From DLAJ01 sp964655525 (lineage in GTDB: Bacteria > Bacillota > Clostridia > Lachnospirales > Lachnospiraceae): a DNA stretch of 64,000 nucleotides. The stretch spans positions 1 through 64,000 of the forward strand of contig CAZZNE010000001.1 in the NCBI GenBank assembly GCA_964655525.1, read 5' to 3'. The notes beneath the pieces were generated by a model, which saw only the letters and a program-made list of their open reading frames with translations, was not told where the DNA came from and ran no database searches. The position numbers and the translations under genes are program-made. Within the stretch, counting starts at the first letter, position 1. The number at the start of each line of letters is the position of its first letter. Below are positions 23,093-31,711 of this stretch, in pieces.

Positions 23093-23968
23093 ATGGCAAA
23101 AACGGATACTTACCAAGAGATCGAGCGCATGGCGGCGCGGCGCAAAAAAGGCGTGCGCACGACCACCTATATATTGCTCACATTGTGGGCGCTCATCGTG
23201 CTGTTTCCTTTTTACTGGATGTTGCTGACGAGCGTCAAAAGCTACGGTGCGTACAACTCGGAATATATTCCGCAATTTATTACCCTGTCGCCGACGCTTC
23301 AGAATTATGCGGATGCGTTCAGCGCTGTTCCGCTCGGAAGATACCTGCTCAACACGTTTATTTTCACGGTGGCGACGACCGCGATCATGATGGTGGTCAT
23401 CACATTGGCGGCGTTCGCATTTGCGCGTTTGAACTTTCGGGGAAAAAATCTCGTGTTCACGCTGTTTCTGGCGCTGATGATGATACCGAACGAGCTTGTC
23501 ATCATCACGAACTTTGCGACGATCACAAACATGAACATGCGAAATTCGTTTTTGGGACTGATCTTACCGTCCGTTACATCCGTTTTTTATATTTACCTGT
23601 TAAAAGAGAACTTTGCGCAGGTGCCGGATTCGCTCTACTATGCGGCGAAAGTGGATGGTACCTCCGACTTAAAGTATCTGTGTAAGGTGATGGTGCCGAT
23701 CTGTCGTCCAACGCTCATTACGATCGTGATCTTAAAGGTGATCGAGTGCTGGAATTCCTATGTGTGGCCGCGCCTCATCACCGACGATGAGCGCTATTTT
23801 CTGGTGTCGAACGGCATTCAGGAGATCCGGGAGAACGGCTTCGGCCGTGAAAATATCCCCGCGATGATGGCGGCGGTCGTTGTGATCTCGCTGCCGCTCA
23901 TCGTGCTGTTTCTCATTTTCCGTGAAAAAATCATGGCGGGCGTATCAAGAGGGGGGACAAAAGGGTGA
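23093..23968 (+). CDS. Sugar ABC transporter permease (UgpE/MalG type)
   Basis: About 291 residues with six membrane segments (IVLFPFYWMLLTSVK early, then VTLAAFAFARL-like and LIVLFLIFREKIM at the end). The EAA motif is YYAAKVDGTSDLKYLCKVMV near 195, and the MalG-type N-terminus is short. AGGAGGAATCC lies just before this ATG, so the earlier in-frame ATG at 23009 is rejected. The 3' end overlaps the binding-protein gene by 4 bases. Confidence 0.9.
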   Translation: MAKTDTYQEIERMAARRKKGVRTTTYILLTLWALIVLFPFYWMLLTSVKSYGAYNSEYIPQFITLSPTLQNYADAFSAVPLGRYLLNTFIFTVATTAIMMVVITLAAFAFARLNFRGKNLVFTLFLALMMIPNELVIITNFATITNMNMRNSFLGLILPSVTSVFYIYLLKENFAQVPDSLYYAAKVDGTSDLKYLCKVMVPICRPTLITIVILKVIECWNSYVWPRLITDDERYFLVSNGIQEIRENGFGRENIPAMMAAVVVISLPLIVLFLIFREKIMAGVSRGGTKG

Positions 23969-25587
23969 CGAAAAAAAGAAAAACCGTTCGTTATTTGCTG
24001 TTATGTCTGCTTTTTGCATCCGCCGCGCTGCTTGCGGGCTGTCACGGGTCGAAGGGGCTTGACCCGTTCGGGATGCCGGAGGAATTCGACACCTCAAGGA
24101 ATTATACGATCACGTTTTGGGCAAAAAACGATACGAACAAGACACAGACGGACATTTACGAACGGGCGATCGCTGAGTTTGAACAGTTGTATCCGAATAT
24201 TAAGGTGAATCTGCGTTTGTATACAGATTATGGAATGATCTATAATGACGTTATTACGAATATTTCCACGAATACGACGCCGAATGTCTGTATCACCTAT
24301 CCGGATCATATCGCAACCTATCTGACGGGAACAAATGTCGTGGTTCCTCTGGATGAGCTGTTTGCCGATGAGCGTTATGGTTTTGGTGGGAGCGAGGTGC
24401 GTTTTGACGCGGTGGCACAGGACGAGGTCGTTTCCCGTTTCCTGGAGGAGGGTGCGTTTGACGGACACTATTACGCGATTCCGTTCATGCGTTCCACCGA
24501 GGCATGCTATGTGAATAAAACCTATGTGGAAGCGCTGGGCTATACGCTGCCCGATGTGCTGACATGGGATTTTGTGTGGGAGGTATCCGAGGCGGCCATG
24601 GCGGCGGACGCGGACGGAAATTATATCGTCAACGGACAGAACGTGCTGATCCCGTTTATCTACAAATCCACGGATAACATGATGATCCAGATGCTTAGGC
24701 AGACGGGCGGCGACTATTCCACAGACGAGGGGGAGATTCTTCTTTTTAACGATACGACGAAGGCGCTTCTCTACACGATTGCGGAGCATGGAAAGACCAA
24801 AGCGTTTTCCACATTTAAGATTTCGAGTTATCCCGCCAATTTCCTCAATGCGGGACAGTGCATTTTTGCGGTTGATTCCACGGCGGGCGCGACATGGATG
24901 GGAACGGATGCGCCGCTTCGGGACATCAGCGATGAGAAACTGGTGCGGTTTGAGACCGAGATCAGGATGGTTCCGCAGTTTGATACGGGTGCGCCGCAGA
25001 TGATCTCGCAGGGACCGTCCGTGTGCTTATTTAACAAGTCCGACCCGCAGGAGGTATTGGCATCGTGGCTGTTTGCGCAGTATCTTCTGACGAACGACGT
25101 GCAGATCGCGTATGCCGAGACGGAGGGCTATATCCCCGTGACGACGAGGGCGCAGAATGCGGCGGAGTATACGGACTATCTGGCGAGGGGCGGCGAGGAT
25201 AACGCCCTGCACTATGACATTAAGATCAAGGCGGCGGAGCTGCTGATTGACAATATTGACAATACGTTTGTTACGCCGGTGTTTAACGGCTCGGCATCTT
25301 TACGCAATGCCGCAGGGCAGTTGGTCGAGGAGACGGTGAAGGCTGTCAGGAGGGGCCAGACCGTGGATGAGGCGTTTATGGAGAAGCTCTATGCCGACAC
25401 GACATCGCTGTACCGCTTGGATCAGGGCGGGTCGTCCGCGACGGGAAAAACGGACTTAGGTCCGCTCCCGAAGACGGCGGTCATTCTGCTTGTTTCGCTG
25501 GCAGTCGTATGGATTTTGATCATACTTTATGTCATTTTGCAGGCAAAAAAGCAGAGACAAGCAAAAAGAATCGGTAAAAACGGTTGA
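23965..25587 (+). CDS. Extracellular solute-binding lipoprotein with C-terminal membrane segment
   Basis: 540 residues, starting with GTG overlapping the preceding stop. A lipobox LLAGC lies near residue 26. The cluster-B sugar-binding pattern follows (ITFWAKNDTNKTQTDIYERA, then FEQLYPNIKVNLRLYTDYG and IPFMRSTEACYVNKTYVEAL). Residues 505-530 form an extra hydrophobic helix followed by a basic tail (AKKQRQAKRIGKNG), uncommon in lipoprotein binding proteins. It would deliver an oligosaccharide to the permeases. The ligand is not identifiable, although oligosaccharides from mannan or starch are reasonable guesses. Confidence 0.85.
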   Translation: MTKKRKTVRYLLLCLLFASAALLAGCHGSKGLDPFGMPEEFDTSRNYTITFWAKNDTNKTQTDIYERAIAEFEQLYPNIKVNLRLYTDYGMIYNDVITNISTNTTPNVCITYPDHIATYLTGTNVVVPLDELFADERYGFGGSEVRFDAVAQDEVVSRFLEEGAFDGHYYAIPFMRSTEACYVNKTYVEALGYTLPDVLTWDFVWEVSEAAMAADADGNYIVNGQNVLIPFIYKSTDNMMIQMLRQTGGDYSTDEGEILLFNDTTKALLYTIAEHGKTKAFSTFKISSYPANFLNAGQCIFAVDSTAGATWMGTDAPLRDISDEKLVRFETEIRMVPQFDTGAPQMISQGPSVCLFNKSDPQEVLASWLFAQYLLTNDVQIAYAETEGYIPVTTRAQNAAEYTDYLARGGEDNALHYDIKIKAAELLIDNIDNTFVTPVFNGSASLRNAAGQLVEETVKAVRRGQTVDEAFMEKLYADTTSLYRLDQGGSSATGKTDLGPLPKTAVILLVSLAVVWILIILYVILQAKKQRQAKRIGKNG

Positions 25588-25600
25588 TGAAATTGGCGGT

Positions 25601-25660
25601 TCGAAAAGAAATGTATTGATTTCAAAAGAAATGTATTGATTTCAAAAGAAATCTATTGAT
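25601..25660 (+). repeat. Three tandem 20-bp repeats over a promoter
   Basis: Three consecutive copies with a period of exactly 20 bases (core AAAAGAAATGTATTGATTTC) differ at one or two positions. The last copy ends in the TTGATT that serves as the -35 of the promoter for the next lipoprotein. Phased repeats at this spot suggest binding of a regulator on one face of the helix. Confidence 0.85.
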
Positions 25661-25684
25661 TTCTTTGTGATAGTTGAGTACAAT
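25656..25684 (+). promoter_or_regulatory. Promoter of the lipoprotein gene
   Basis: TTGATT and TACAAT are separated by 17 bases. It lies about 70 bases before the start codon, directly after the 20-bp repeats. Confidence 0.7.
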
Positions 25685-25755
25685 GTCAACGTGTGATTGT
25701 TGATGGAAGCTTCGAAAGGGACTTCCGCGCATAAAGAAAAAGAGGAGAGAAAAAA

Positions 25756-26481
25756 ATGAAAAAAAGTGTGGCATTGATTTTGACGTTTTCCCTGATGCTT
25801 GCGCTCGCAGGCTGCGGTGGAAAGGGTGATGCAGGAAGCGATGTAAAGTCCGAGGGTGTCATGACCTATGCGGAGTACGTGGCTGCGTCAGTGGACGACC
25901 AGGTTGTTGTAGAGACTTATGTGCAGGCAAAGCAGGCTTGGTGGAATGACAAAGCGACGATTTATACGCAGGATAAGGACGGGGCATATTTTATTTACGA
26001 GATGACTTGCTCCGAGGCGGACTACGATAAGCTGACACCGGGTACGAAGATCAAGGTAACGGGTTATAAGGCAGAGTGGTCGGGCGAGGTTGAGATTATT
26101 GACGCAACGTTCGAGATCGAGGATGGCAATTATGTTGCATCGGCGCTTGACGTAACGAGCATGCTCGGATCGGATGACCTGATCTCGCATCAAAATGAAT
26201 TTGTATCGTTCAAAGGGATGACCGTGGAGGATGCGGGCAACGGCGCTGCATTCATGTATAAGTGGGACAATTCCGGTACGGACGGCGATGATCTGTACTT
26301 CAATGTTTCCTTAAACGGACAGACTTATACGTTTACGGTAGAGTCCTATCTGTGTGACAACACGACGGATGTTTACGCGGCAGTCAAGAATCTGCAGATC
26401 GGCGATGTAGTCGATATGGAAGGTTTCTTATACTGGTATGAGGGCGTGAATCCGCACATCACATCCGTGACTGTAAAGTAA
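25756..26481 (+). CDS. Lipoprotein of unknown function, OB-fold-like
   Basis: 241 residues. A signal peptide ends in a lipobox (LALAGCGG), Cys near residue 20. The mature part contains two similar modules, each starting with a short phrase (MTYAEYVAASVDDQVVVETY and later NEFVSFKGMTVEDAG) and continuing as alternating strands (KLTPGTKIKVTGYKAEWSGE; NLQIGDVVDMEGFLYWYEG). This is reminiscent of nucleic-acid or ligand-binding OB folds. Similar lipoproteins are common in Clostridia but their function is unknown. It has its own promoter. Confidence 0.65.
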   Translation: MKKSVALILTFSLMLALAGCGGKGDAGSDVKSEGVMTYAEYVAASVDDQVVVETYVQAKQAWWNDKATIYTQDKDGAYFIYEMTCSEADYDKLTPGTKIKVTGYKAEWSGEVEIIDATFEIEDGNYVASALDVTSMLGSDDLISHQNEFVSFKGMTVEDAGNGAAFMYKWDNSGTDGDDLYFNVSLNGQTYTFTVESYLCDNTTDVYAAVKNLQIGDVVDMEGFLYWYEGVNPHITSVTVK

Positions 26482-26505
26482 TCGGACATACATCACAGGA
26501 ATGGG

Positions 26506-26523
26506 AAGCGAACTTGTTCGCTT
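26506..26523 (+). repeat. Partial intercistronic element: AAGCGAA/TTCGCTT hairpin
   Basis: GAAGCGAACTTGTTCGCTTTG matches the middle segment of intercistronic element copies 2 and 3, without the left stem or the right Shine-Dalgarno end. It lies after the lipoprotein gene. Confidence 0.6.
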
Positions 26524-26651
26524 TGTAAATAGTGTGCTGATGTTCGGATCTGCGCGTTGTGGTAATCAGAAGGATAAAATGAGCGATACATTTGCCAAAG
26601 CGGCGGGGTACCGCTCATTTTGTTATCATTGGCATAAAGAGGAAGTACATC

Positions 26652-28805
26652 ATGAGGTATCAGATACGGCATGCGCTGGTGCAGTACGGCGCGGACACGA
26701 TTATAGAGGATGTAAATTTTGAGATTCACGACCATGAGAAAATTGCGGTGGTCGGACGGAACGGCTGCGGGAAGACAACGCTCCTAAAGCTGATCAACGG
26801 CGACATTACCATGAACAATTTAGACAGCGACGAGACGTGCGGCATTACGATGGCGGGAAATCAGGAGATCGGTTTTTTACATCAGATCAGCTTTCCGGAC
26901 GCGGAGTTAAGCGTGGAAGAGGAGATCAAGAAAACCTTTGCGGCGGTGTTTGCCTGCGAGGCGCGCATGAAAGAGATTGAGCGTCAGTTGGAGAGCGGCA
27001 CGGCGTACAGAAACGGCAGCGAAGAGGAAGCCGGCGGAATGCAGAATGCAGAGGGACAGAGGGACGCAGAGGGACAGAGCGCGGGGCAGCAGGACGCAGA
27101 GGGACAGAGCGCAGGGCAGCAGGACGCAGAGCCGCAGAGCGAAGAACAACGGCGGCTGCTCGGCGAATACAATGCGTTGCAAAGGCGGATGGAGGCGCTC
27201 AGAGGATATAGCTGGCGCAGGGACATGGAGATCATGTTTCAGCAGTTCGGTTTTGCGCTTGCGGACTTACAGCGCCCGATCGGGAGCTTTTCGGGCGGGC
27301 AGCAGACGAAGATCGCGTTTATTAAGCTGCTACTCTCCAGGCCGGACATCATGCTCTTGGACGAGCCGACCAACCACCTTGACCTGCAGACGATCGAATG
27401 GCTGGAGGGTTATTTGCAAAAATATGACAAGGCTGTCGTTATTGTGTCGCATGACCGCATGTTCCTAGACCGTGTGATTGACGTGACCTATGAGATCGAG
27501 TATCACCGCATCAAGCGTTATCCGGGCAATTACAGCGCGTTCATGAAGCGCAAGGAGGAAGACCTGCAAAAGCAGGAGAAGGATTATGAGGCGCAGCAGA
27601 AGGAGATCAAGCGTCTGACGGAGTGGATCGAAAAGTGGAAGAACACGCCGACAAAGGTGGCGTCCGCGCATTCCAAGCAGATGGCGATCGAGCATATGGT
27701 GAAGATCGAGAAGCCGAGGCGGTTTGACACGAAAACCTTCCGCGCCATGTTTATGCCGCGTATCGAAAGCTATACGGAAGTATTGAATGTCAAAAACCTA
27801 AAGATCGGTTATGACAAAGAGCTCGCGGAGGTTTCTTTTTTATTGGAAAAGGGACAAAAGCTGGCGATACTCGGGGAGAACGGCATCGGGAAATCGACGC
27901 TGCTCAAAACGCTTGTCGGACTGGTTCCACCGCTTTCGGGGAGATTTTCATTCGGTCACAATGTGGAGTGGGGGTATTTCGACCAGCAGGAAGCGGTGAT
28001 GAAAGACGCGCCGCCGGAGCAGACGATATTGGACAATTTTTGGGAGGAATATCCGAGGCTTTTGCGCGAGCAGGTGCGGAGCGCGCTCGGTGCGTTCCTT
28101 TTTTCGGGAGAGGATGTCATGAAGCAGATGGGGCAGCTCTCCGGCGGGGAGAAGGTGCGTTTAGAGCTTTGTAAAATGTTTTATCGCAAGCCGAATCTGC
28201 TCATTTTGGATGAGCCGACGAACCATATGGATATGGCGGGAAAGGATGCGTTGGAAAAAATGCTGGGCGATTTCCCAGGGACGATCCTGTTTGTTTCACA
28301 TGACCGCTATTTTGTCAGCCGGATCGCGACGGGCGTGCTGGAGTTTGACTTGGGCGAGGTGCGGCAGTATCGGGGCGGTTACGAGGAATATTTAGAGGAA
28401 AAGCAGAAGCGCATGAGCGGTATCGTGAAGGATACTGTGCGGGAGAAAGGGACCGTGGCGCAGGAAAAAAAGAATATCGCCGGAGAGAGCGCAGCGGGGA
28501 TGAACGGCAGCGGGAACGCCGCTAAGAATCCGACGCTGGATGATGTATTTGACAAAAAAACATATTATAATCCGGGAAAGGTTCTGTCCCGGCTCAAAAA
28601 GCAGTTGGAAAAGTACGAGAAGCAGCTTGAGGAGAGTGAAGCGCGGGCGGCGGAGCTGTCTTTACGTTTGATGGAGCCGGAGCTTGCCTCGGACTATCAG
28701 AAACTGATGGAGCTGCAGGAGCAGTTAGACGGCGAGGAGCATTTACAGGAGACGCTGTTGGAGCGGATGATGGAGACCGAGACCGAATTGCAGGAGATAG
28801 GTTGA
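26652..28805 (+). CDS. ABC-F type ATPase
   Basis: About 717 residues with two ABC domains and no membrane segment. The first has Walker A GRNGCGKTT near 36 and signature FSGGQQTKIAF near 213; the second has GENGIGKST near 410 and LSGGEKVRLEL near 495, with switch His in SHDR in both. The inter-domain linker (KEIKRLTEWIEKWKNTPTKV) and a C-terminal coiled coil fit ABC-F proteins, which bind ribosomes and may relieve stalling or give antibiotic protection. Residues 130-165 hold a minisatellite-encoded insertion. AGAGGAAG supports the start. The stop codon lies inside the next repeat element. Confidence 0.9.
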   Translation: MRYQIRHALVQYGADTIIEDVNFEIHDHEKIAVVGRNGCGKTTLLKLINGDITMNNLDSDETCGITMAGNQEIGFLHQISFPDAELSVEEEIKKTFAAVFACEARMKEIERQLESGTAYRNGSEEEAGGMQNAEGQRDAEGQSAGQQDAEGQSAGQQDAEPQSEEQRRLLGEYNALQRRMEALRGYSWRRDMEIMFQQFGFALADLQRPIGSFSGGQQTKIAFIKLLLSRPDIMLLDEPTNHLDLQTIEWLEGYLQKYDKAVVIVSHDRMFLDRVIDVTYEIEYHRIKRYPGNYSAFMKRKEEDLQKQEKDYEAQQKEIKRLTEWIEKWKNTPTKVASAHSKQMAIEHMVKIEKPRRFDTKTFRAMFMPRIESYTEVLNVKNLKIGYDKELAEVSFLLEKGQKLAILGENGIGKSTLLKTLVGLVPPLSGRFSFGHNVEWGYFDQQEAVMKDAPPEQTILDNFWEEYPRLLREQVRSALGAFLFSGEDVMKQMGQLSGGEKVRLELCKMFYRKPNLLILDEPTNHMDMAGKDALEKMLGDFPGTILFVSHDRYFVSRIATGVLEFDLGEVRQYRGGYEEYLEEKQKRMSGIVKDTVREKGTVAQEKKNIAGESAAGMNGSGNAAKNPTLDDVFDKKTYYNPGKVLSRLKKQLEKYEKQLEESEARAAELSLRLMEPELASDYQKLMELQEQLDGEEHLQETLLERMMETETELQEIG
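27048..27140 (+). repeat. In-frame 30-bp minisatellite in ABC-F gene
   Basis: Two full copies of a 10-codon unit (27066-27095, 27096-27125), reading AEGQSAGQQD, with partial copies on both sides. The insertion sits in the first ABC domain, between the Q-loop and signature region, where it must be accommodated as a flexible hydrophilic loop. Confidence 0.9.
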
Positions 28806-28899
28806 AAAATCAAAGATTTTTCAACCGGTGAATTTGTGCTGATGCCCAAATTCGCAAAGCGAACTTGTTCGCTTTGATGTTGGCAGCATGGAGGATTAG
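28801..28899 (+). repeat. Intercistronic palindromic element, copy 3
   Basis: The left stem GTTGAAAAATC/GATTTTTCAAC (loop AAA) contains the TGA stop of the ABC-F gene. The middle part has CGCAAAGCGAACTTGTTC followed by GCTTTG, forming a second hairpin. The right end is GTTGGCAGCATGGAGGATTA. A stem change from GATT to GTTG is matched by AATC to CAAC on the other arm, so base pairing is conserved relative to copies 1 and 2. Confidence 0.85.
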
Positions 28900-28926
28900 A
28901 GCAGGCATAAGAAAAGGAGAACCGGC

Positions 28927-29754
28927 ATGGATGTGCAATGTCTGATCGTGGACGATGAGGTGGAACTTGCGCAGATGACCTGCGAGTATTTTGAGATGTT
29001 CGGCGTAAGCTGCAAGTATGTGGAGTCGGCGCAGGAGTGCCTTGCTTTTTTAGACGAAAACACGGCAGGGCTCATTCTGCTTGACATTAATCTTGTGAAC
29101 GAGAGTGGATTTTCTCTGTGTAAGAAAATAAGGGAAACCCTGGATATTCCCATATTATTCATCAGTGCGCGCGACAGCGACAGTGATGTGCTGATCGCCT
29201 TAAACATCGGTGGGGATGATTATATCAAGAAGCCCTATTCCTTGAGCGTGCTGCTTGCGAAGGTACAGGTCGTCTTAAAGCGCATGGAGGCAGGAAGACG
29301 CGCCGCGGAGAGCATGAAGAAAGAGGCGCCGGAACAGGAAACCGGCAGGATGGATGGAACAAAAGCGATGAACGGCGGAGCGGACAATGTCAGGCAGGCC
29401 GGAAGCAGTCCGGGAAGCGGGATGGAACAGCCAAGTGGTACCTCGCTCCGTCTTGCAGAGGAAAAGCTGTGCGTGTACTTGAAAAAGAATAGGACAGGAG
29501 CGGCGAGCGGCGCGGCGGAACAGGAGATTCCTTTAAAGGCGAAGGAGTTTGCGCTGCTCAAATGCTTATATGAGCACCGCGGAACGATCGTGACGAAGGA
29601 GCAGTTGTTTCTTTCGGTGTGGGGCGATGCGTTTTACAGTGACGGCACCCTGAACGTCCATATCAGGAGGCTGCGGGAAAAACTGGAGGAGGATCCGTCC
29701 GACCCCAGGCTCATCAAAACGATCTGGGGAACGGGATATATGTTGGAAGGATGA
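28927..29754 (+). CDS. Two-component response regulator, OmpR family
   Basis: 275 residues. The receiver domain (CLIVDDEVELAQMTCEYFEM, phosphoacceptor Asp in LILLDINLV near residue 53, Lys in YIKKPYS) is followed by an unusually long, Gly/Ala/Glu-rich linker around residues 120-175. The winged-helix domain then follows (LKAKEFALLKCLYEHRGTIV, then DGTLNVHIRRLREKLEEDPS). It should be phosphorylated by the sensor kinase downstream. AAAGGAGAA precedes the ATG. Targets are unknown; the ABC exporters further on are candidates. Confidence 0.9.
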   Translation: MDVQCLIVDDEVELAQMTCEYFEMFGVSCKYVESAQECLAFLDENTAGLILLDINLVNESGFSLCKKIRETLDIPILFISARDSDSDVLIALNIGGDDYIKKPYSLSVLLAKVQVVLKRMEAGRRAAESMKKEAPEQETGRMDGTKAMNGGADNVRQAGSSPGSGMEQPSGTSLRLAEEKLCVYLKKNRTGAASGAAEQEIPLKAKEFALLKCLYEHRGTIVTKEQLFLSVWGDAFYSDGTLNVHIRRLREKLEEDPSDPRLIKTIWGTGYMLEG

Positions 29755-29839
29755 TAAAGACGTCCGCCGGCATGGTGGAAAGTGCAAGCTGTTAAGGGGC
29801 GGCGTTGTCAGCACGGCGCATTTAGGGAGAGAAAATTTC

Positions 29840-31075
29840 ATGACGAAATTGCGGTATTGGCTTTTCTGTTATCTGGCAGTCATGCTTTTGCTTTTACTGT
29901 TCATCGGGTACGGTTTTGAGAAAACGGATGCGGAAGGCAGAGACATGGTCTTTTATCATGAGCAGCTCATGTTGGTGGAGCAGGCGCTTAAGCAGGGGGA
30001 GGAGCGGGAGCGTATCGAACAGGAATACGGCGGCCGTATCCTTCTTTTTACGGACGAGGATTATGAGATCGCGCTTGGCGGAGCGTATCAAAACGAGGCG
30101 CTCATCATGGATCTTCAGTGGGGGGAGTGTGCCGGCAAGATCGTTTGGAATGTGTCCGAACAACGTTATCGGAGCATGGAGCGGATATTATACAGGCGCA
30201 TGCTGATCATGTGGGGGATTCTTCTGGCTGGCGGTCTGTTGTTGTTCGGCTTTTTTTATGTGCGCTTTATCCGCCCGTTTACACAATTGCAGACATTTGC
30301 GAGGCAGATCGCAAAGGGGAATCTCGATTTTCCGCTGCCGATACGGAAGCGTCAGTATTTCGGCGCATTTACGGAAAGCTTCGACCTGATGCGCGAGGAG
30401 TTGAAGCGGGCGAAGGAGAGCGAGTATCAGGCGAACCGCAGTAAAAGGGAGCTGGTCGCGGAACTGTCGCACGATATTAAGACGCCGATCGCCACGATCC
30501 GGGCAACCTGCGAGGTGTTACAGGTCAAGGAACAGAATCCCGATACAAAGGCGAAAGTTGCGGTCATTCATGCGAAAGCGGGCATGGTGGATGCATTGGC
30601 AAACAATCTGTTTCAGGCAAGCTTAGAGGAGCTGGAGGTCCTGAAAGTGGAACCGGCGGAGGAGCAGTCCCCGTGTATCCGCGAGATGTTTGAGGAATTA
30701 CAGGATTACAGCGAGATCCATATAGAGGGGGATGTGCCGCACTGCCTTGTGTGGATGGACAGACTCAGGTTTCGTCAGGTCATTGACAATGTTGTCAGCA
30801 ATTCGTGGAAATATGCGGGTACGCCCGTAACAGTTACTTTTTTTGAGGCGGATCAAAGTCTCGGCATTCGGATCCGGGACGAGGGTGCGGGGGTAGCGGC
30901 GGATGAGCTTGTCCTGCTCGGCGAGAAGTTTTACCGGGGAAGTAACGCGAAGGGAAAGAGCGGTTCGGGACTCGGGCTGTATCTGGCAAAGCTGTTTATG
31001 GAGCGGATGTACGGAGAAATTCATTTTTGGCAGGAGGGAGGCTTTGTCGTGGAGCTTTCCCTGAAAAAAGTGTAA
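29840..31075 (+). CDS. Sensor histidine kinase
   Basis: 411 residues. Two membrane segments (WLFCYLAVMLLLLLFIGYG near the start; MWGILLAGGLLLFGFFYV near 125-143) flank a sensor loop of about 85 residues. HAMP, then the phosphorylatable His in AELSHDIKTPIATI near 209, an N box (DNVVSNSWKYA) and the G box GSGLGLYLAK complete the kinase. It pairs with the response regulator just upstream. The sensor loop has no recognised domain. Confidence 0.9.
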   Translation: MTKLRYWLFCYLAVMLLLLLFIGYGFEKTDAEGRDMVFYHEQLMLVEQALKQGEERERIEQEYGGRILLFTDEDYEIALGGAYQNEALIMDLQWGECAGKIVWNVSEQRYRSMERILYRRMLIMWGILLAGGLLLFGFFYVRFIRPFTQLQTFARQIAKGNLDFPLPIRKRQYFGAFTESFDLMREELKRAKESEYQANRSKRELVAELSHDIKTPIATIRATCEVLQVKEQNPDTKAKVAVIHAKAGMVDALANNLFQASLEELEVLKVEPAEEQSPCIREMFEELQDYSEIHIEGDVPHCLVWMDRLRFRQVIDNVVSNSWKYAGTPVTVTFFEADQSLGIRIRDEGAGVAADELVLLGEKFYRGSNAKGKSGSGLGLYLAKLFMERMYGEIHFWQEGGFVVELSLKKV

Positions 31076-31097
31076 AAGATAAATAGAGGGGGTACTT

Positions 31098-31139
31098 ATG
31101 AAAAAGGAACCTGAATTGATTCGTAAGAAAAATCGCTGA
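31098..31139 (+). CDS. Putative 13-codon leader peptide ending in a terminator stem
   Basis: A short frame (MKKEPELIRKKNR) is preceded by GAGGGGG at good spacing. Its TGA stop lies at the tip of the left arm of a terminator hairpin, so a translating ribosome would cover that arm. This arrangement is typical of attenuators, but no known regulatory codon run is present. It lies after the kinase stop and before the sigma-factor gene. Confidence 0.45.
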   Translation: MKKEPELIRKKNR

Positions 31140-31165
31140 GGTCGTGCGGCTTCAGCGATTTTTTT
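31128..31165 (+). terminator. Intrinsic terminator after the two-component system
   Basis: AAAAATCGCTGA pairs with TCAGCGATTTTT across a 12-base loop and is followed by a T-run. It separates the two-component operon from the sigma-factor operon. Confidence 0.85.
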
Positions 31166-31260
31166 GTATGATGAATCATGAGGGTGACGAATTGCAGCTG
31201 AAAATGTCGCACATTCCGCACGGCTAAAACGTTATACATGATGAGAGGAGGTTGTAAGCG

Positions 31261-31710
31261 GTGAATGATCTGGCAGACATTTATGACAAAATATACCGTT
31301 TTTGCTTTTATAAAGTGAGAAATTCCTTTATTGCCGAGGATATCACGCAGGAAACCTTTCTCAAATTTTTCGGGCAGCAGTCAAAAATACGCCGCGGCCA
31401 GGATCTGGCTTATCTGTACACGATCGCTAAGAACCTGTGCGTCGATCACTTCCGGCGAAAGCAGACTTTGGGTTTGACCGAAGATTACCCTGTGGAGGAT
31501 TTCGCGGAGCAGAGAGAGATCAAAGTAGCGGTCCGAGGCGCGCTCGAAAAGCTTGACGAGCGGCAGCGCGAGATTATTGTTTTACGATATATCGGCGAGT
31601 TGTCAGTGAATGAGACCGCATACGCGACAGGAGTTTCAAGATTTGCGGTATATCGTCTTGAGAAAGCTGCCTTGAAAGAATTAAAAAAACTGATGGAGGG
31701 AGTGTTGTAG
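31261..31710 (+). CDS. RNA polymerase sigma factor, ECF type
   Basis: 149 residues starting with GTG after GAGGAGGTTG. Region 2 is visible as YDKIYRFCFYKVRNSFIAED, ITQETFLKFF and LAYLYTIAKNLCVDHFRRKQ. Region 4 is VRGALEKLDERQREIIVLRY followed by SVNETAYATGVSRFAVYRLE. It directs polymerase to a small regulon, probably including its own operon. The next gene encodes a membrane protein in the place where an anti-sigma factor is usual. Confidence 0.9.
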   Translation: MNDLADIYDKIYRFCFYKVRNSFIAEDITQETFLKFFGQQSKIRRGQDLAYLYTIAKNLCVDHFRRKQTLGLTEDYPVEDFAEQREIKVAVRGALEKLDERQREIIVLRYIGELSVNETAYATGVSRFAVYRLEKAALKELKKLMEGVL

Positions 31711-31711
31711 T

